From NCBI GenBank assembly GCA_040753075.1, contig JBFMHA010000041.1, positions 1-30,434 of the forward strand: a stretch of 30,434 nt of DNA. The letters run 5' to 3'. The translations under genes and the position numbers were made by a program. A model generated the notes under the pieces. That model saw only the letters and a list, made by a program, of their open reading frames with translations. It was not told where the DNA came from and made no database searches. Positions 8,227 to 15,703 of this stretch are shown one piece after another. The stretch comes from UBA6814 sp040753075 (GTDB taxonomy: Bacteria > Desulfobacterota > Desulfovibrionia > Desulfovibrionales > Desulfovibrionaceae). Numbering within the stretch: position 1 is the stretch's first letter; every line of letters starts with the position of its first letter.

Positions 8227-8336
8227 CTAGTGTCACGTCCTCAAAATACCGATAGGTATTTTGAGAATAAAAACGTTTGATCCCGCAATATTGCGCAGTG
8301 AAAAAATGTCGCGCCAATTCGCGGACGCAACACTAG
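8227..8336. mobile_element. MITE-like element with CTAG ends and imperfect terminal inverted repeats
   Basis: The outer 14 bases CTAGTGTCACGTCC (8227-8240) and GGACGCAACACTAG (8323-8336) are inverted repeats with 12 of 14 matches. The outermost CTAG on each side can be read as a 4-bp target duplication. The inside is plainly poorer in GC than the flanks. It contains a perfect 11-bp hairpin with loop GATA (8240-8265) and the palindrome CGCAATATTGCG (8284-8295). There is no ORF. This fits a small non-autonomous transposon remnant sitting between two convergent genes. The alternative is a bidirectional terminator region that happens to have matching ends. Confidence 0.45.
8240..8265. terminator. 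Perfect AT-rich hairpin between convergent genes, possible bidirectional terminator
   Basis: CTCAAAATACC and GGTATTTTGAG pair over 11 bp around a GATA loop. The gene for the DUF3108 protein ends 55 nt before it and the transglutaminase lipoprotein gene ends 68 nt after it on the other strand. There is no clear T tract following on either strand, so termination is plausible but not certain. Confidence 0.4.
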
Positions 8337-10549
8337 TCCCCCGGGTCCAGGGACATCTCCAGGGACACGGCCTGGCCCGGGGCCAGGTCCAGCACCCGGC
8401 TGCGCACCAGGGGACGTCCCGAGCCGCCGCGCGCCCCGCAGGTGAGCAGGTACTCCCCGGCCGGCAGGTCCAGCACCGCGGCCCCCTCCTCCCAGGACAG
8501 GCCCGGGTCCTCCAGCACCGCGAAGAACCCCGGATCCAGCAGCTGGCTCACGGCGAAATCCCGGTAGTACTGCGCCTCCTCCCCGGACAGGGGCTCGCCG
8601 CCCCGGCGGAAGCGCACCTCCACCCGGGCGTGCGGCCCGTAGAAGGCCGCGGCCTCGGCCGTGGCCCGGGTGTCGCCCAGGTCCCCGGGCTGCCCGGGGT
8701 AGAGGGGCAGCCATGCCGCTCCGTCAAAGAACTCCAGCCAGTTTCGGTCCGGGTGCAGCCGGGCCGGGACGCCCAGGCTGCGCAGCAGGGCCCCGCCCAG
8801 GACCAGCAGTTCGTCCGGATGCTGCCACCCGCCTGCGGCCAGCGCCTGGGCCGGGGTCATGAGCACGCCCCGGCCCCGGGGCGCGATCCGGGACATCCCG
8901 GCCAACAGCCGGTTGACGCGGCGGACCAGGGACCGAAGGTCCCGGGCCTGGCCCGCCCAGCCCGCGACCCGGGCCGCCAGCCCCTCCCGCCAGTGGGAGA
9001 ACTGTTCGAACAGGATGCGGCCGGGCAACACCCCGCGCACGAAGACCTCGTCGTCGTAGTCCAGGAGACCCCGCGCCCTGAGTCCGGCCCGGGCGTCCAG
9101 GGCCAGACGCGCCTCCGCGGCCAGGCGCGGCCCCGACGCCACGGCCCGGTCCTTGGAGGGCATGCCCAGCACCATGGCCGCGGCGGCCTCGAAGTCTTCC
9201 CGCCCCCGGGCCGCGGCCAGGTCCAGGCCGCGCAGGAGCTCCGGGACGTTGGCGCCGGCCTCGGCCAGGGCCTTGGCCAGGGGGGTGTCCGGCCCCCCGG
9301 CCGCCCGGCCGGCCAGGGCCGCGAAGGACTCCAGCCGGGCCTTCCGCTCGGCCTCCAGGGCGGCGCGGACCGGCGCCGCAGCCGCCTCGACCTGGGCGAA
9401 CGCCGCCGCCGCGGCCGCACTGCGATCCGGGTCCTCGGCGTAGTCCATGCGCCGCTCGCCCTCAGGCAGCCGGCGGCCGTCCAGGACCAGGCGCACGGCC
9501 GTGGTCCGGCCCGGCTCCACCCGGGCCGGGGCGCAGTCGGCCTTGCCGTCCCGGGCCGCGCACACCAGGAGGTCGCCGCCGCCCGCCTCCAGCTCCCCGG
9601 CCCCGTCCGGGCCGCAGGCCAGGCGGGCCACCGGCGCATACCGCCCGTAGTTGTAGACGTGGACAAAGGCCGTGGCGTTGTCCGCGGGACGGCCGTCCGG
9701 GCCGGCCACCTCGGCCCGCAGCCGGCCGGTGGGCGCGTAGGCCGCGGTGCGGTTGAGCAGGAGGAAGCCCGGCCCCTCGGCGTACGCCGGAGCGTCCGTG
9801 ACCTCGCCCGGCCGCAGGCCGCCGTAGGCCCCGGCCAGGAACAGGACGGCCTTGGGCAGGTGCGGGCTGAACCAGGCCAGGCCGGGCAGGGATTCGGGCT
9901 CGCCCGAGCCCAGGTATCGCCAGCCCGCCCCGTCCCAGAACTCGGCCCAGAGGTGGTTGTCGTCGGAATGCCGCCAGTAGGGCGTCAGGCAGGTGCGGGC
10001 CGGGATGCCCACGGCCCGGGCCGCGGCCACGAACAGGATGGTCAACTCCTCGCAGCGGCCCAGGCCCCGGGTCCAGGTGTCCGCCGGCCCCTGGTCCCAG
10101 CGGGCCGTGGTGGAGAAGCCGGCCATGGAGAAGCACCAGCGGTTCACGGCCAGGGCCGCGGCCCGGATGTCCTCGACCCCGGCCAGCAGCGGGACCAGGG
10201 TCTCGAAAAGTTGTTTGCGCCAGGGCTGGAGCCGCTCCTGGGTCACCCGGTGGGGGACCACGTAGCGCAGGAACAGGTCGAAGGGGACCTGCCGGCCCCA
10301 GGGCATGGCCTCCCGGGCCAAAAAGGCGTATTCCAGGTGCTCGGCCAGGGCCGCCGGGTCCAGGTCCGCGGCGTCGCCCGGGGGCAGGTTCTCGGCCAGG
10401 AACCGGGCCGCGGCGCGCCGCTCCGACCCGTCCGGGTACCCGTCCGCCCATCCGGCCGGCCCGGCGTAGGGATCGGGAGCGCGCAGGGCGCAGCTCCCGG
10501 CCCCCAGGGCCAGGACCACCACCAGCACGACACGAAGACCATGGAACAC
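8333..10549 (-). CDS. Lipoprotein with two transglutaminase-like halves, the second degenerate
   Basis: A 738-residue protein starting at GTG 10549, which follows AGGAGG by 7 nt. The first 20 residues are a lipoprotein signal ending in LALGAGSC, so Cys20 is probably lipidated. The first half holds a transglutaminase-like core with Cys166 (GLGRCEEL), His199 (DDNHLWAEFWDG) and an acidic residue at SGEPE, followed by a beta domain to about 360. An Ala- and Glu-rich helical linker spans 370-480. The second half repeats the layout: a pre-core segment at about 500-525, a core at about 560-625 and a C-terminal beta domain. In the second core the Cys position is Pro578 and the His position is Arg602. 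The substrate is unknown; the family includes peptidases and cross-linkers. The stop codon uses the right-hand CTAG of the inverted-repeat element. Confidence 0.85.
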   Translation of the reverse strand: MFHGLRVVLVVVLALGAGSCALRAPDPYAGPAGWADGYPDGSERRAAARFLAENLPPGDAADLDPAALAEHLEYAFLAREAMPWGRQVPFDLFLRYVVPHRVTQERLQPWRKQLFETLVPLLAGVEDIRAAALAVNRWCFSMAGFSTTARWDQGPADTWTRGLGRCEELTILFVAAARAVGIPARTCLTPYWRHSDDNHLWAEFWDGAGWRYLGSGEPESLPGLAWFSPHLPKAVLFLAGAYGGLRPGEVTDAPAYAEGPGFLLLNRTAAYAPTGRLRAEVAGPDGRPADNATAFVHVYNYGRYAPVARLACGPDGAGELEAGGGDLLVCAARDGKADCAPARVEPGRTTAVRLVLDGRRLPEGERRMDYAEDPDRSAAAAAAFAQVEAAAAPVRAALEAERKARLESFAALAGRAAGGPDTPLAKALAEAGANVPELLRGLDLAAARGREDFEAAAAMVLGMPSKDRAVASGPRLAAEARLALDARAGLRARGLLDYDDEVFVRGVLPGRILFEQFSHWREGLAARVAGWAGQARDLRSLVRRVNRLLAGMSRIAPRGRGVLMTPAQALAAGGWQHPDELLVLGGALLRSLGVPARLHPDRNWLEFFDGAAWLPLYPGQPGDLGDTRATAEAAAFYGPHARVEVRFRRGGEPLSGEEAQYYRDFAVSQLLDPGFFAVLEDPGLSWEEGAAVLDLPAGEYLLTCGARGGSGRPLVRSRVLDLAPGQAVSLEMSLDPGD

Positions 10550-11434
10550 CCGCGCACCTCCTGTCCGGCCCTGGCCTGGTCCGCCCTGGCCGCGGTCTAT
10601 TATCTCGCCGCCACCTTGTCCCATGAACTGGCGAGCGACGTCTACCTCGGCCTGGCCAACCGGGTGGGCATGGCCGCCGCGCTCCGGATCCAGGACGCCC
10701 TGGCCCTGCTCGCCCTCCCCGTCGGAGCCTGGCTGGCGCTGGGACCGGGCCGGCGCAGCGGCCGCGTCTCCGGCCGGGAGGCCCTGGCCTGGCTGGCCCT
10801 GGCCGCCCTGCTCGCGGCGGCCGACCGGCTGCTCATCGTGACTGCGGTGGAGCGGGTGCACTACCCGCAGTATGCCCTGCTGGCCATCCTCCTGCGCCGG
10901 GTCCTGGCGGACGAGACCCTGGTCCTGGGCCTGGCCTGCCTGGCGGGCATGGCCGACGAGCTTCTCCAGTACCTGGCCCGGCCCGCCAACACCGGCTACC
11001 TGGACTGGAACGACTTCTGCCTCAACCTGCTGGGGGCAGCGGCCGGCCTCCTCCTGGCCCGCGCCCTGGGGGTGCGTGCCCTGGCCTCCCCCCGCGCCGA
11101 AGCCAGGCTCCGGGCGGGCTTCCTGGTCCTGTGCGGCCTGCTGGCCGGAGCCGCGGCCGTGGCCTGGGCCGACGGCCGCCTCCTGGCGTCCGCCCCGGCC
11201 CGGGAACCCCTCTCGGTCTTCGCCCGGGTGGACGGCGAGCTCCGCTTCGTGCTCTCCTTCTTCTCTCCCGACGGGTTCTGGAGCGTGGCCCCCTCCGGCC
11301 GCGCCCACCACGTGCTGACTCCAGGCGAAGGCCTGGCGTCGCTGGCCCTGCTCCAGGCCGGGCTGATCCGGCTCCTGGCCTGGTCCAAGAAAAAGAAAAC
11401 GGCCGGGAAGCCCGCGGGCTTCCCGGCCGGATGA
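10541..11434 (+). CDS. VanZ-like family integral membrane protein
   Basis: A 297-residue membrane protein with about six hydrophobic segments. The VanZ-family signature is present as ADELLQYLARP, followed by GYLDWNDFCLNLLGAAAG, corresponding to the DE..Q...R...D...N..G pattern. VanZ-like proteins are linked to teicoplanin resistance in enterococci, but in Gram-negative bacteria their role is unknown. The ATG at 10541 lies right before the first hydrophobic segment and has only a weak GAAG before it. Its first 9 bases overlap the start of the divergent lipoprotein gene. The C-terminal tail KKKKTAGKPAGFPAG is encoded by the terminator of the converging CBS gene and is probably not functionally constrained. 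Confidence 0.8.
   Translation: MEHPRTSCPALAWSALAAVYYLAATLSHELASDVYLGLANRVGMAAALRIQDALALLALPVGAWLALGPGRRSGRVSGREALAWLALAALLAAADRLLIVTAVERVHYPQYALLAILLRRVLADETLVLGLACLAGMADELLQYLARPANTGYLDWNDFCLNLLGAAAGLLLARALGVRALASPRAEARLRAGFLVLCGLLAGAAAVAWADGRLLASAPAREPLSVFARVDGELRFVLSFFSPDGFWSVAPSGRAHHVLTPGEGLASLALLQAGLIRLLAWSKKKKTAGKPAGFPAG
11387..11429 (-). terminator. Intrinsic terminator of the CBS-ACT gene, inside the VanZ-like coding end
   Basis: Positions 11400-11429 form a perfect 30-nt palindrome whose core is GAAGCCCGCGGGCTTC. Read on the minus strand it is followed by a T-rich tract, TTTTCTTTTTCTT (complement of 11387-11399), giving a textbook intrinsic terminator 21 nt after the CBS-ACT stop codon. 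The plus-strand side has no T tract. Confidence 0.85.
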
Positions 11435-11449
11435 TGGCGTAGCGGCCGG

Positions 11450-12127
11450 CTAGGGCCGCACCGCGGGCACGTCGTCGCGGACGCTGAAGAGCACGGTGTG
11501 CTTGGCGCCCAGCTCCTCCAGGAGCTTCTTCTGGGCCGACTTGTCCATGTCCATGACCCGGATGAAGACGTGTCTCTGGTTCTCGGCCTTGGACTCGTAG
11601 GCGGTGAGCACGCTCATGATGCGGCACCCCTTGGCGGCCAGATCCTCGATCAGGGCCAGGAGGGAGCCCGGCTGGTTGGACAGGGCGAATCCGATCTGGA
11701 AGCCGCCGTGCAGCACGCCGGTGATCTTGATGAGCACGTCCATCACGTCGCTCTCGGTGATCACGCCCACCAGGCGGCTGTCCGCGTCCACGATGGGCAG
11801 GCCGCCGATGCGCTTGTCGCGCATGAGCACCGCCGCCCGCTCCACGGTGTCCTCCGGAGTCAGGGAGTACACCTTGGAGGTCATGATGTCTTTGACCTTG
11901 ATCTCCGAGAGCAGGTAGTACAGCTCGTGCACGTCCAGGGTGGTGGCCTTGGAGGGCGAGGCCTCCTTGAGGTCACGGTCGGTCACCACGCCCACCACCT
12001 TGTTGCCGGCGTCCACCACGGGCAGCATGTGCACGGCCTTGTCCTTGATGGTCTTGGCCGCCCGCATCATGGTGGTGTCGGGGGCCACCGAGATGGGGTC
12101 CTTGGTCATCCAGTTGCCGATGAGCAT
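11450..12127 (-). CDS. CBS-pair protein with C-terminal ACT domain (AcuB-like)
   Basis: A 225-residue cytoplasmic regulator. Two CBS motifs (about residues 1-60 and 77-130) are seen in WMTKDPISVAPDTTM with VVGVVTDRDL, and DIMTSKVYSLTPEDTV with LVGVITESDVMDVL; such pairs bind adenosine nucleotides. An ACT-like domain follows from about 140 to 215 (IGFALSNQPGSLLALIEDLAAKGCRIMSVLTAY), which usually senses an amino acid. The ATG at 12127 follows a strong AAAGGAGG. The gene is monocistronic, with its own terminator. The architecture matches AcuB-type proteins of unknown ligand that are common in Desulfobacterota. Confidence 0.9.
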   Translation of the reverse strand: MLIGNWMTKDPISVAPDTTMMRAAKTIKDKAVHMLPVVDAGNKVVGVVTDRDLKEASPSKATTLDVHELYYLLSEIKVKDIMTSKVYSLTPEDTVERAAVLMRDKRIGGLPIVDADSRLVGVITESDVMDVLIKITGVLHGGFQIGFALSNQPGSLLALIEDLAAKGCRIMSVLTAYESKAENQRHVFIRVMDMDKSAQKKLLEELGAKHTVLFSVRDDVPAVRP

Positions 12128-12279
12128 GGAATCCTCCTTTGCCCCGCCGCGGGGCTGGGGCCGCAGACGCTCTTGCGCGACCGCAGCGCCCGGTGCATAC
12201 TTTCTCGCACAAAGCGACTAAACATTCAACTCCCCACTTTTCGGAACCACCGGAATCCCCTGACAAAACGGAGACCTGC

Positions 12280-13005
12280 ATGCCCGCGCTGCACCTCGAC
12301 GCAGCCTTTGGCCTGGGGGGCGACATGTTCCTGGCCGCCCTGGCCGACGTCGGCTACGATCCCGCCCCGCTCCAGGAGGCCCTGCGCGCCGCCGGGATCG
12401 CGGCGGACCTCTCCTGCCCGCGCACCGTGCGCCACGGCCTGGCCGGCCGCCGCCTGGACATCTCCTTCCCGCAGGAGCAGCCCCTCCGCCACCTGGAGGA
12501 CCTGCTCCGGCTGCTCGCGGCCATGCCCCTGCCCGCCCGGGTGCTGGAGCGCAGCGCCGCCGCCTTCCGCCGCCTGGCCGAGGTTGAGGCCGCGGTGCAC
12601 GGCATCGGCGTGGAGCAGGTCCACTTCCACGAGGTGGGGGCGGCGGACACCCTGGCCGACGTGGCCGGGGCCTTCCACGCCCTGCACTGCCTGGGCCTGG
12701 ACCGGGTCACCTGCAGCCCCCTGCCCTGGTTCCGGGGCACGGTGCGCTGCGCCCACGGCGTCCTGCCCCTGCCCGCCCCGGCCACCCGGGAGCTGCTCAA
12801 GGGCAAGCCGGTCTTCCCCACGGAGTTCACCCGGGAGATCATCACCCCCACCGGGGCCCTCATCCTTGACCAGTGCGTGGACGCTTTCGCCAACGGACCG
12901 GAGGGGATCATCCTGGCCACGGGCGCCGGCTTCGGGACCCTGGACCTGGGGGCGGAGGGACAGGGCCTGCGGGCGGTGCTCTACGACCCGACGCGCGTTC
13001 CCTAG
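12280..13005 (+). CDS. LarC-family nickel insertion protein, N-terminal (LarC1) domain only
   Basis: A 241-residue protein matching the first domain of LarC, the CTP-dependent cyclometallase that inserts nickel into the pincer cofactor of lactate racemase and related enzymes. Signatures are AFGLGGDMFLAALADVGYD at the start, VHFHEVGAADTLADVAGAFHALH near residue 110, HGVLPLPAPATRELLKG and EIITPTGALILD. Full LarC is about 400 residues with a second catalytic domain, LarC2. Here the frame ends in TAG soon after the LarC1 module, and the 70 nt that follow hold no LarC2. No larA, larB or larE is in view. The ATG follows ACGGAG. Either the domain works alone, its partner is elsewhere, or the gene has decayed. 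Confidence 0.75.
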   Translation: MPALHLDAAFGLGGDMFLAALADVGYDPAPLQEALRAAGIAADLSCPRTVRHGLAGRRLDISFPQEQPLRHLEDLLRLLAAMPLPARVLERSAAAFRRLAEVEAAVHGIGVEQVHFHEVGAADTLADVAGAFHALHCLGLDRVTCSPLPWFRGTVRCAHGVLPLPAPATRELLKGKPVFPTEFTREIITPTGALILDQCVDAFANGPEGIILATGAGFGTLDLGAEGQGLRAVLYDPTRVP

Positions 13006-13075
13006 AAGGGCTGCCGGTTGCCAGCGGCTCGCCCCCCGGATATACTTATATTTTACCTCCAGCGAGGAGTTCACC

Positions 13076-13492
13076 ATGAACGAGATGCAGCGCGCGGTGT
13101 GGGACGGCTCCCTGGCCGTGAACATCGACTCCGTGGACGAGCAGCACAAGCGCCTGGTGGCCATGATCAACGAGGCCCAGGACTTCGTCCGGCAGGACAA
13201 GCCCGGGACCGACCTGGTCTACCTCATCAAGAAGCTCTTCCAGTACGCCGAGGAGCACTTCGCCACCGAGGAGAAGTACATGGCGGACTCCGCCTATCCC
13301 GACGCCCCGGCGCACAAGGCCGAGCATGTCGCCTTCCGCCGCCACGCGGAGACCTTCAACCTGGACCTGGTGCTGCGCACCCCCCACCTGGCCAACGACA
13401 TCCTGCGCTACCTCTGGGACTGGCTGCGGCTCCACATCGCGGCCACGGACAAGAAGATGGGCGATTTCCTGGCCTCCCGCGGCGTGCGCTGA
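13076..13492 (+). CDS. Bacteriohemerythrin
   Basis: A 138-residue four-helix oxygen-binding protein. All seven di-iron ligands are visible: His24 (DEQHKRL), His61 and Glu65 (EEHFATEEKYM), His80 and His84 (HKAEH), His120 and Asp125 (LHIAATDKKM). Length equals the single-domain family. It has no membrane or receptor part, so it is cytoplasmic and may store or deliver O2 or protect oxygen-sensitive enzymes in this anaerobe. The ATG follows GAGGAG. The next gene starts one base after its stop codon, so the two form an operon. A TATACTTATATTTT stretch 20-40 nt upstream of the start is AT-rich and may be part of a promoter. Confidence 0.95.
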   Translation: MNEMQRAVWDGSLAVNIDSVDEQHKRLVAMINEAQDFVRQDKPGTDLVYLIKKLFQYAEEHFATEEKYMADSAYPDAPAHKAEHVAFRRHAETFNLDLVLRTPHLANDILRYLWDWLRLHIAATDKKMGDFLASRGVR

Positions 13493-13493
13493 G

Positions 13494-13898
13494 ATGCGGG
13501 AGCTGGAGGCCTTTCTCGAACAGTGGGCCGAGGACTCCGCCGGCGCGCGGGCTGCGTTCCTGCGGCTGCGCGATTTCCTGGCCGGCCTGCCCGGGATCGA
13601 ATTCGCCTACCGCGGCCGGCCCGGGGTCAGCCACTCCCTGCGCGCGGCCCGCGCCGGCCAGTCCGGGCGTCCCCTGTTCGCCATCATCGACGTGATCGAC
13701 GACGACCCCGCGGCCCGCTGGATCTCGGCCTGCCTGTACGCGGACCTGGCCAGCGATCCCGGAGAGCTGGCCACCCCGGTTCCCGGCGGCATCCTGGGCG
13801 AGGACGCCCTGTGCTTCGACCTGGAGGCCTTCGACCCGGAACTCCTGGCCTACGTGGAACAGCGCCTGGCCGAGGCCCACGCCGCGGCCGCACCCTGA
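13494..13898 (+). CDS. Conserved protein of unknown function, co-transcribed with hemerythrin
   Basis: A 134-residue soluble protein starting one base after the hemerythrin stop, so translational coupling is likely. It begins MRELEAFLEQWAEDSAGARAAFLRL, an amphipathic helix, then has GIEFAYRGRPGVSHSLRAA, PLFAIIDVIDDDPAARWIS and GILGEDALCFDLEAFDPELLAYVEQRLAEAH. The layout is reminiscent of short conserved Desulfovibrio proteins without assigned function, but I cannot name a family. There is no signal peptide, membrane segment or metal motif. The operon suggests a role linked to oxygen or iron, which is inference only. Confidence 0.75.
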   Translation: MRELEAFLEQWAEDSAGARAAFLRLRDFLAGLPGIEFAYRGRPGVSHSLRAARAGQSGRPLFAIIDVIDDDPAARWISACLYADLASDPGELATPVPGGILGEDALCFDLEAFDPELLAYVEQRLAEAHAAAAP

Positions 13899-13944
13899 CC
13901 GCCGGGGCCGCCGCGCAGCGAACGCCCCGGCCAAGGAGCCGCCC

Positions 13945-15600
13945 ATGCCCCTGCATCCCCTGGCCGGCAAGCCCGCGCCCAAGGAACTACTGGTCAACGT
14001 GCCCCGCCTGGTGGCGGCCTACTACGCCGTGGCCCCGGACCCCGCCGACCCGGCCCAGCTGGTGTCCTTCGGCACCTCGGGCCACCGCGGCGCCTCCCTG
14101 GCCGGGACCTTCAACGAGCGCCACATCCTGGCCGTGAGCCAGGCCATCTGCGAGTATCGCGCGGCGCAGGGATGCACCGGTCCGCTCTTCATGGGCGTGG
14201 ACACCCACGCCCTGTCCGAGCCCGCATTCGTCACCGCCCTGGAGGTCTTCGCGGGCAACGGGGTGGAGGCCCGCATCCAGCCCGAGCGGCGGTCCGGCCG
14301 GGGCTACACCCCCACCCCGGTGATCTCCCACGCCATCCTCTCCCACAACCGCGGCCGCGCGGAAGGCCTGGCCGACGGGGTGATCATCACGCCCTCGCAC
14401 AACCCGCCCGGGGACGGCGGCTTCAAGTACAACCCGCCCCAGGGCGGCCCGGCGGACACCGGCGCCACCAAGGCCATCCAGGACCGGGCCAACCAGATCC
14501 TGGCCGCAGGCCTGGCCGGAGTCAGGCGCATGCCGTACGAGCGCGCCCTCGCCGCGTCCACCACCCGGGACCACGACTACGTGGCCCCCTACGTGCAGGG
14601 GCTGGCCCGCATCATCGACATGGACGCCATCCGCAACGCCGGCCTGGCCATCGGCGTGGACCCTCTGGGCGGCTCGGGCCTGGACTTCTGGGACCCCATC
14701 GCCGCAGCCTACGGCCTGGACATCCGGGTGGTGAACCGCAGCGTGGACCCCACCTTCGGCTTCATGACCGTGGACAAGGACGGCAAGATCCGCATGGACT
14801 GCTCCAGTCCCTACGCCATGGCCGGCCTCATCGGGCTCCGCGACCAGTTCGACATCGCCTTCGGCAACGACCCGGACTACGACCGGCACGGCATCGTGAC
14901 CCGCGAGGCCGGGCTCCTCAACCCCAACCACTACCTGTCCGCCGCGGTCTGGTACCTGTTCCAGCACCGTCCCGGCTGGCGGGCCGACGCGGCCGTGGGC
15001 AAGACCCTGGTGTCCAGCTCCATGCTGGACCGGGTGGCCGCCCACCTGGGCCGCCGCCTGGTGGAGGTTCCGGTGGGCTTCAAGTGGTTCGTGGACGGGC
15101 TGCTCTCGGGCGACCTGGGCTTCGGCGGCGAGGAGAGCGCCGGCGCATCCTTCCTGCGCATGGACGGCTCGGCCTGGTCCACGGACAAGGACGGGATCAT
15201 CATGGACCTGCTGGCCGCGGAGATCACCGCGGTCACCGGGCAGGACCCGGCCGCGCTCTACGCCTCCCTCACCGAGCGCTTCGGCGCGCCGGTCTACGAA
15301 CGCTCCGACGCGTCCTGCTCCCCGGACCAGAAGAAGGCCTTCAAGAACCTCACCCCGGACCTGGTCACGGCCGACGCCCTGGCCGGCGAGCCCATCCTGG
15401 CCAAGCTCACCCACGCCCCTGGCAACGGCGCGGCCATCGGCGGGCTCAAGGTCGCCGCCGAGAGCGGATGGTTCGCGGCCAGACCGTCAGGAACCGAAGA
15501 CATCTACAAGATCTACGCGGAATCTTTCAAGGGAAAGGAGCACCTCGCCGCCATCCAGGCCGAGGCCAGGGCCATCGTCCTGGCCGCCCTGGGCGGATGA
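13945..15600 (+). CDS. pgm: Alpha-D-glucose phosphoglucomutase
   Basis: A 551-residue enzyme that interconverts glucose 1-phosphate and glucose 6-phosphate, feeding glycogen and sugar-nucleotide synthesis. The phosphorylated serine is Ser151 in TPSHNPPGDGGFKYNPPQGG. The metal-binding loop is GNDPDYDRHGIV, the sugar-binding loop is GEESAGASFLRMDG, and the phosphate-binding segment is RPSGTEDIYKIYAESF. Length and motifs match the bacterial Pgm group rather than phosphomannomutase. The ATG follows AAGGAG. It is 46 nt after the hemerythrin partner gene, so read-through transcription is possible. Confidence 0.95.
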   Translation: MPLHPLAGKPAPKELLVNVPRLVAAYYAVAPDPADPAQLVSFGTSGHRGASLAGTFNERHILAVSQAICEYRAAQGCTGPLFMGVDTHALSEPAFVTALEVFAGNGVEARIQPERRSGRGYTPTPVISHAILSHNRGRAEGLADGVIITPSHNPPGDGGFKYNPPQGGPADTGATKAIQDRANQILAAGLAGVRRMPYERALAASTTRDHDYVAPYVQGLARIIDMDAIRNAGLAIGVDPLGGSGLDFWDPIAAAYGLDIRVVNRSVDPTFGFMTVDKDGKIRMDCSSPYAMAGLIGLRDQFDIAFGNDPDYDRHGIVTREAGLLNPNHYLSAAVWYLFQHRPGWRADAAVGKTLVSSSMLDRVAAHLGRRLVEVPVGFKWFVDGLLSGDLGFGGEESAGASFLRMDGSAWSTDKDGIIMDLLAAEITAVTGQDPAALYASLTERFGAPVYERSDASCSPDQKKAFKNLTPDLVTADALAGEPILAKLTHAPGNGAAIGGLKVAAESGWFAARPSGTEDIYKIYAESFKGKEHLAAIQAEARAIVLAALGG

Positions 15601-15640
15601 CGGGCCAGGGCGTGCGCCCTTGCCCGCGTCGGCTTTGTTT
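15601..15640 (+). terminator. Hairpin directly after pgm, probable terminator
   Basis: CGGGCCAGGGCG (15601-15612) pairs with CGCCCTTGCCCG (15615-15626) with a single mismatch and a 2-nt loop. It starts at the base after the pgm stop codon. A T-rich stretch CTTTGTTT follows a few bases later. This looks like a moderately strong intrinsic terminator for the pgm transcript. Confidence 0.5.
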
Positions 15641-15703
15641 GGCATTGAGCCGTGTTGAAGTATGGACCGGGGCGGACAACCGGAGCCCTGAAGGAGAGCC
15701 GAC

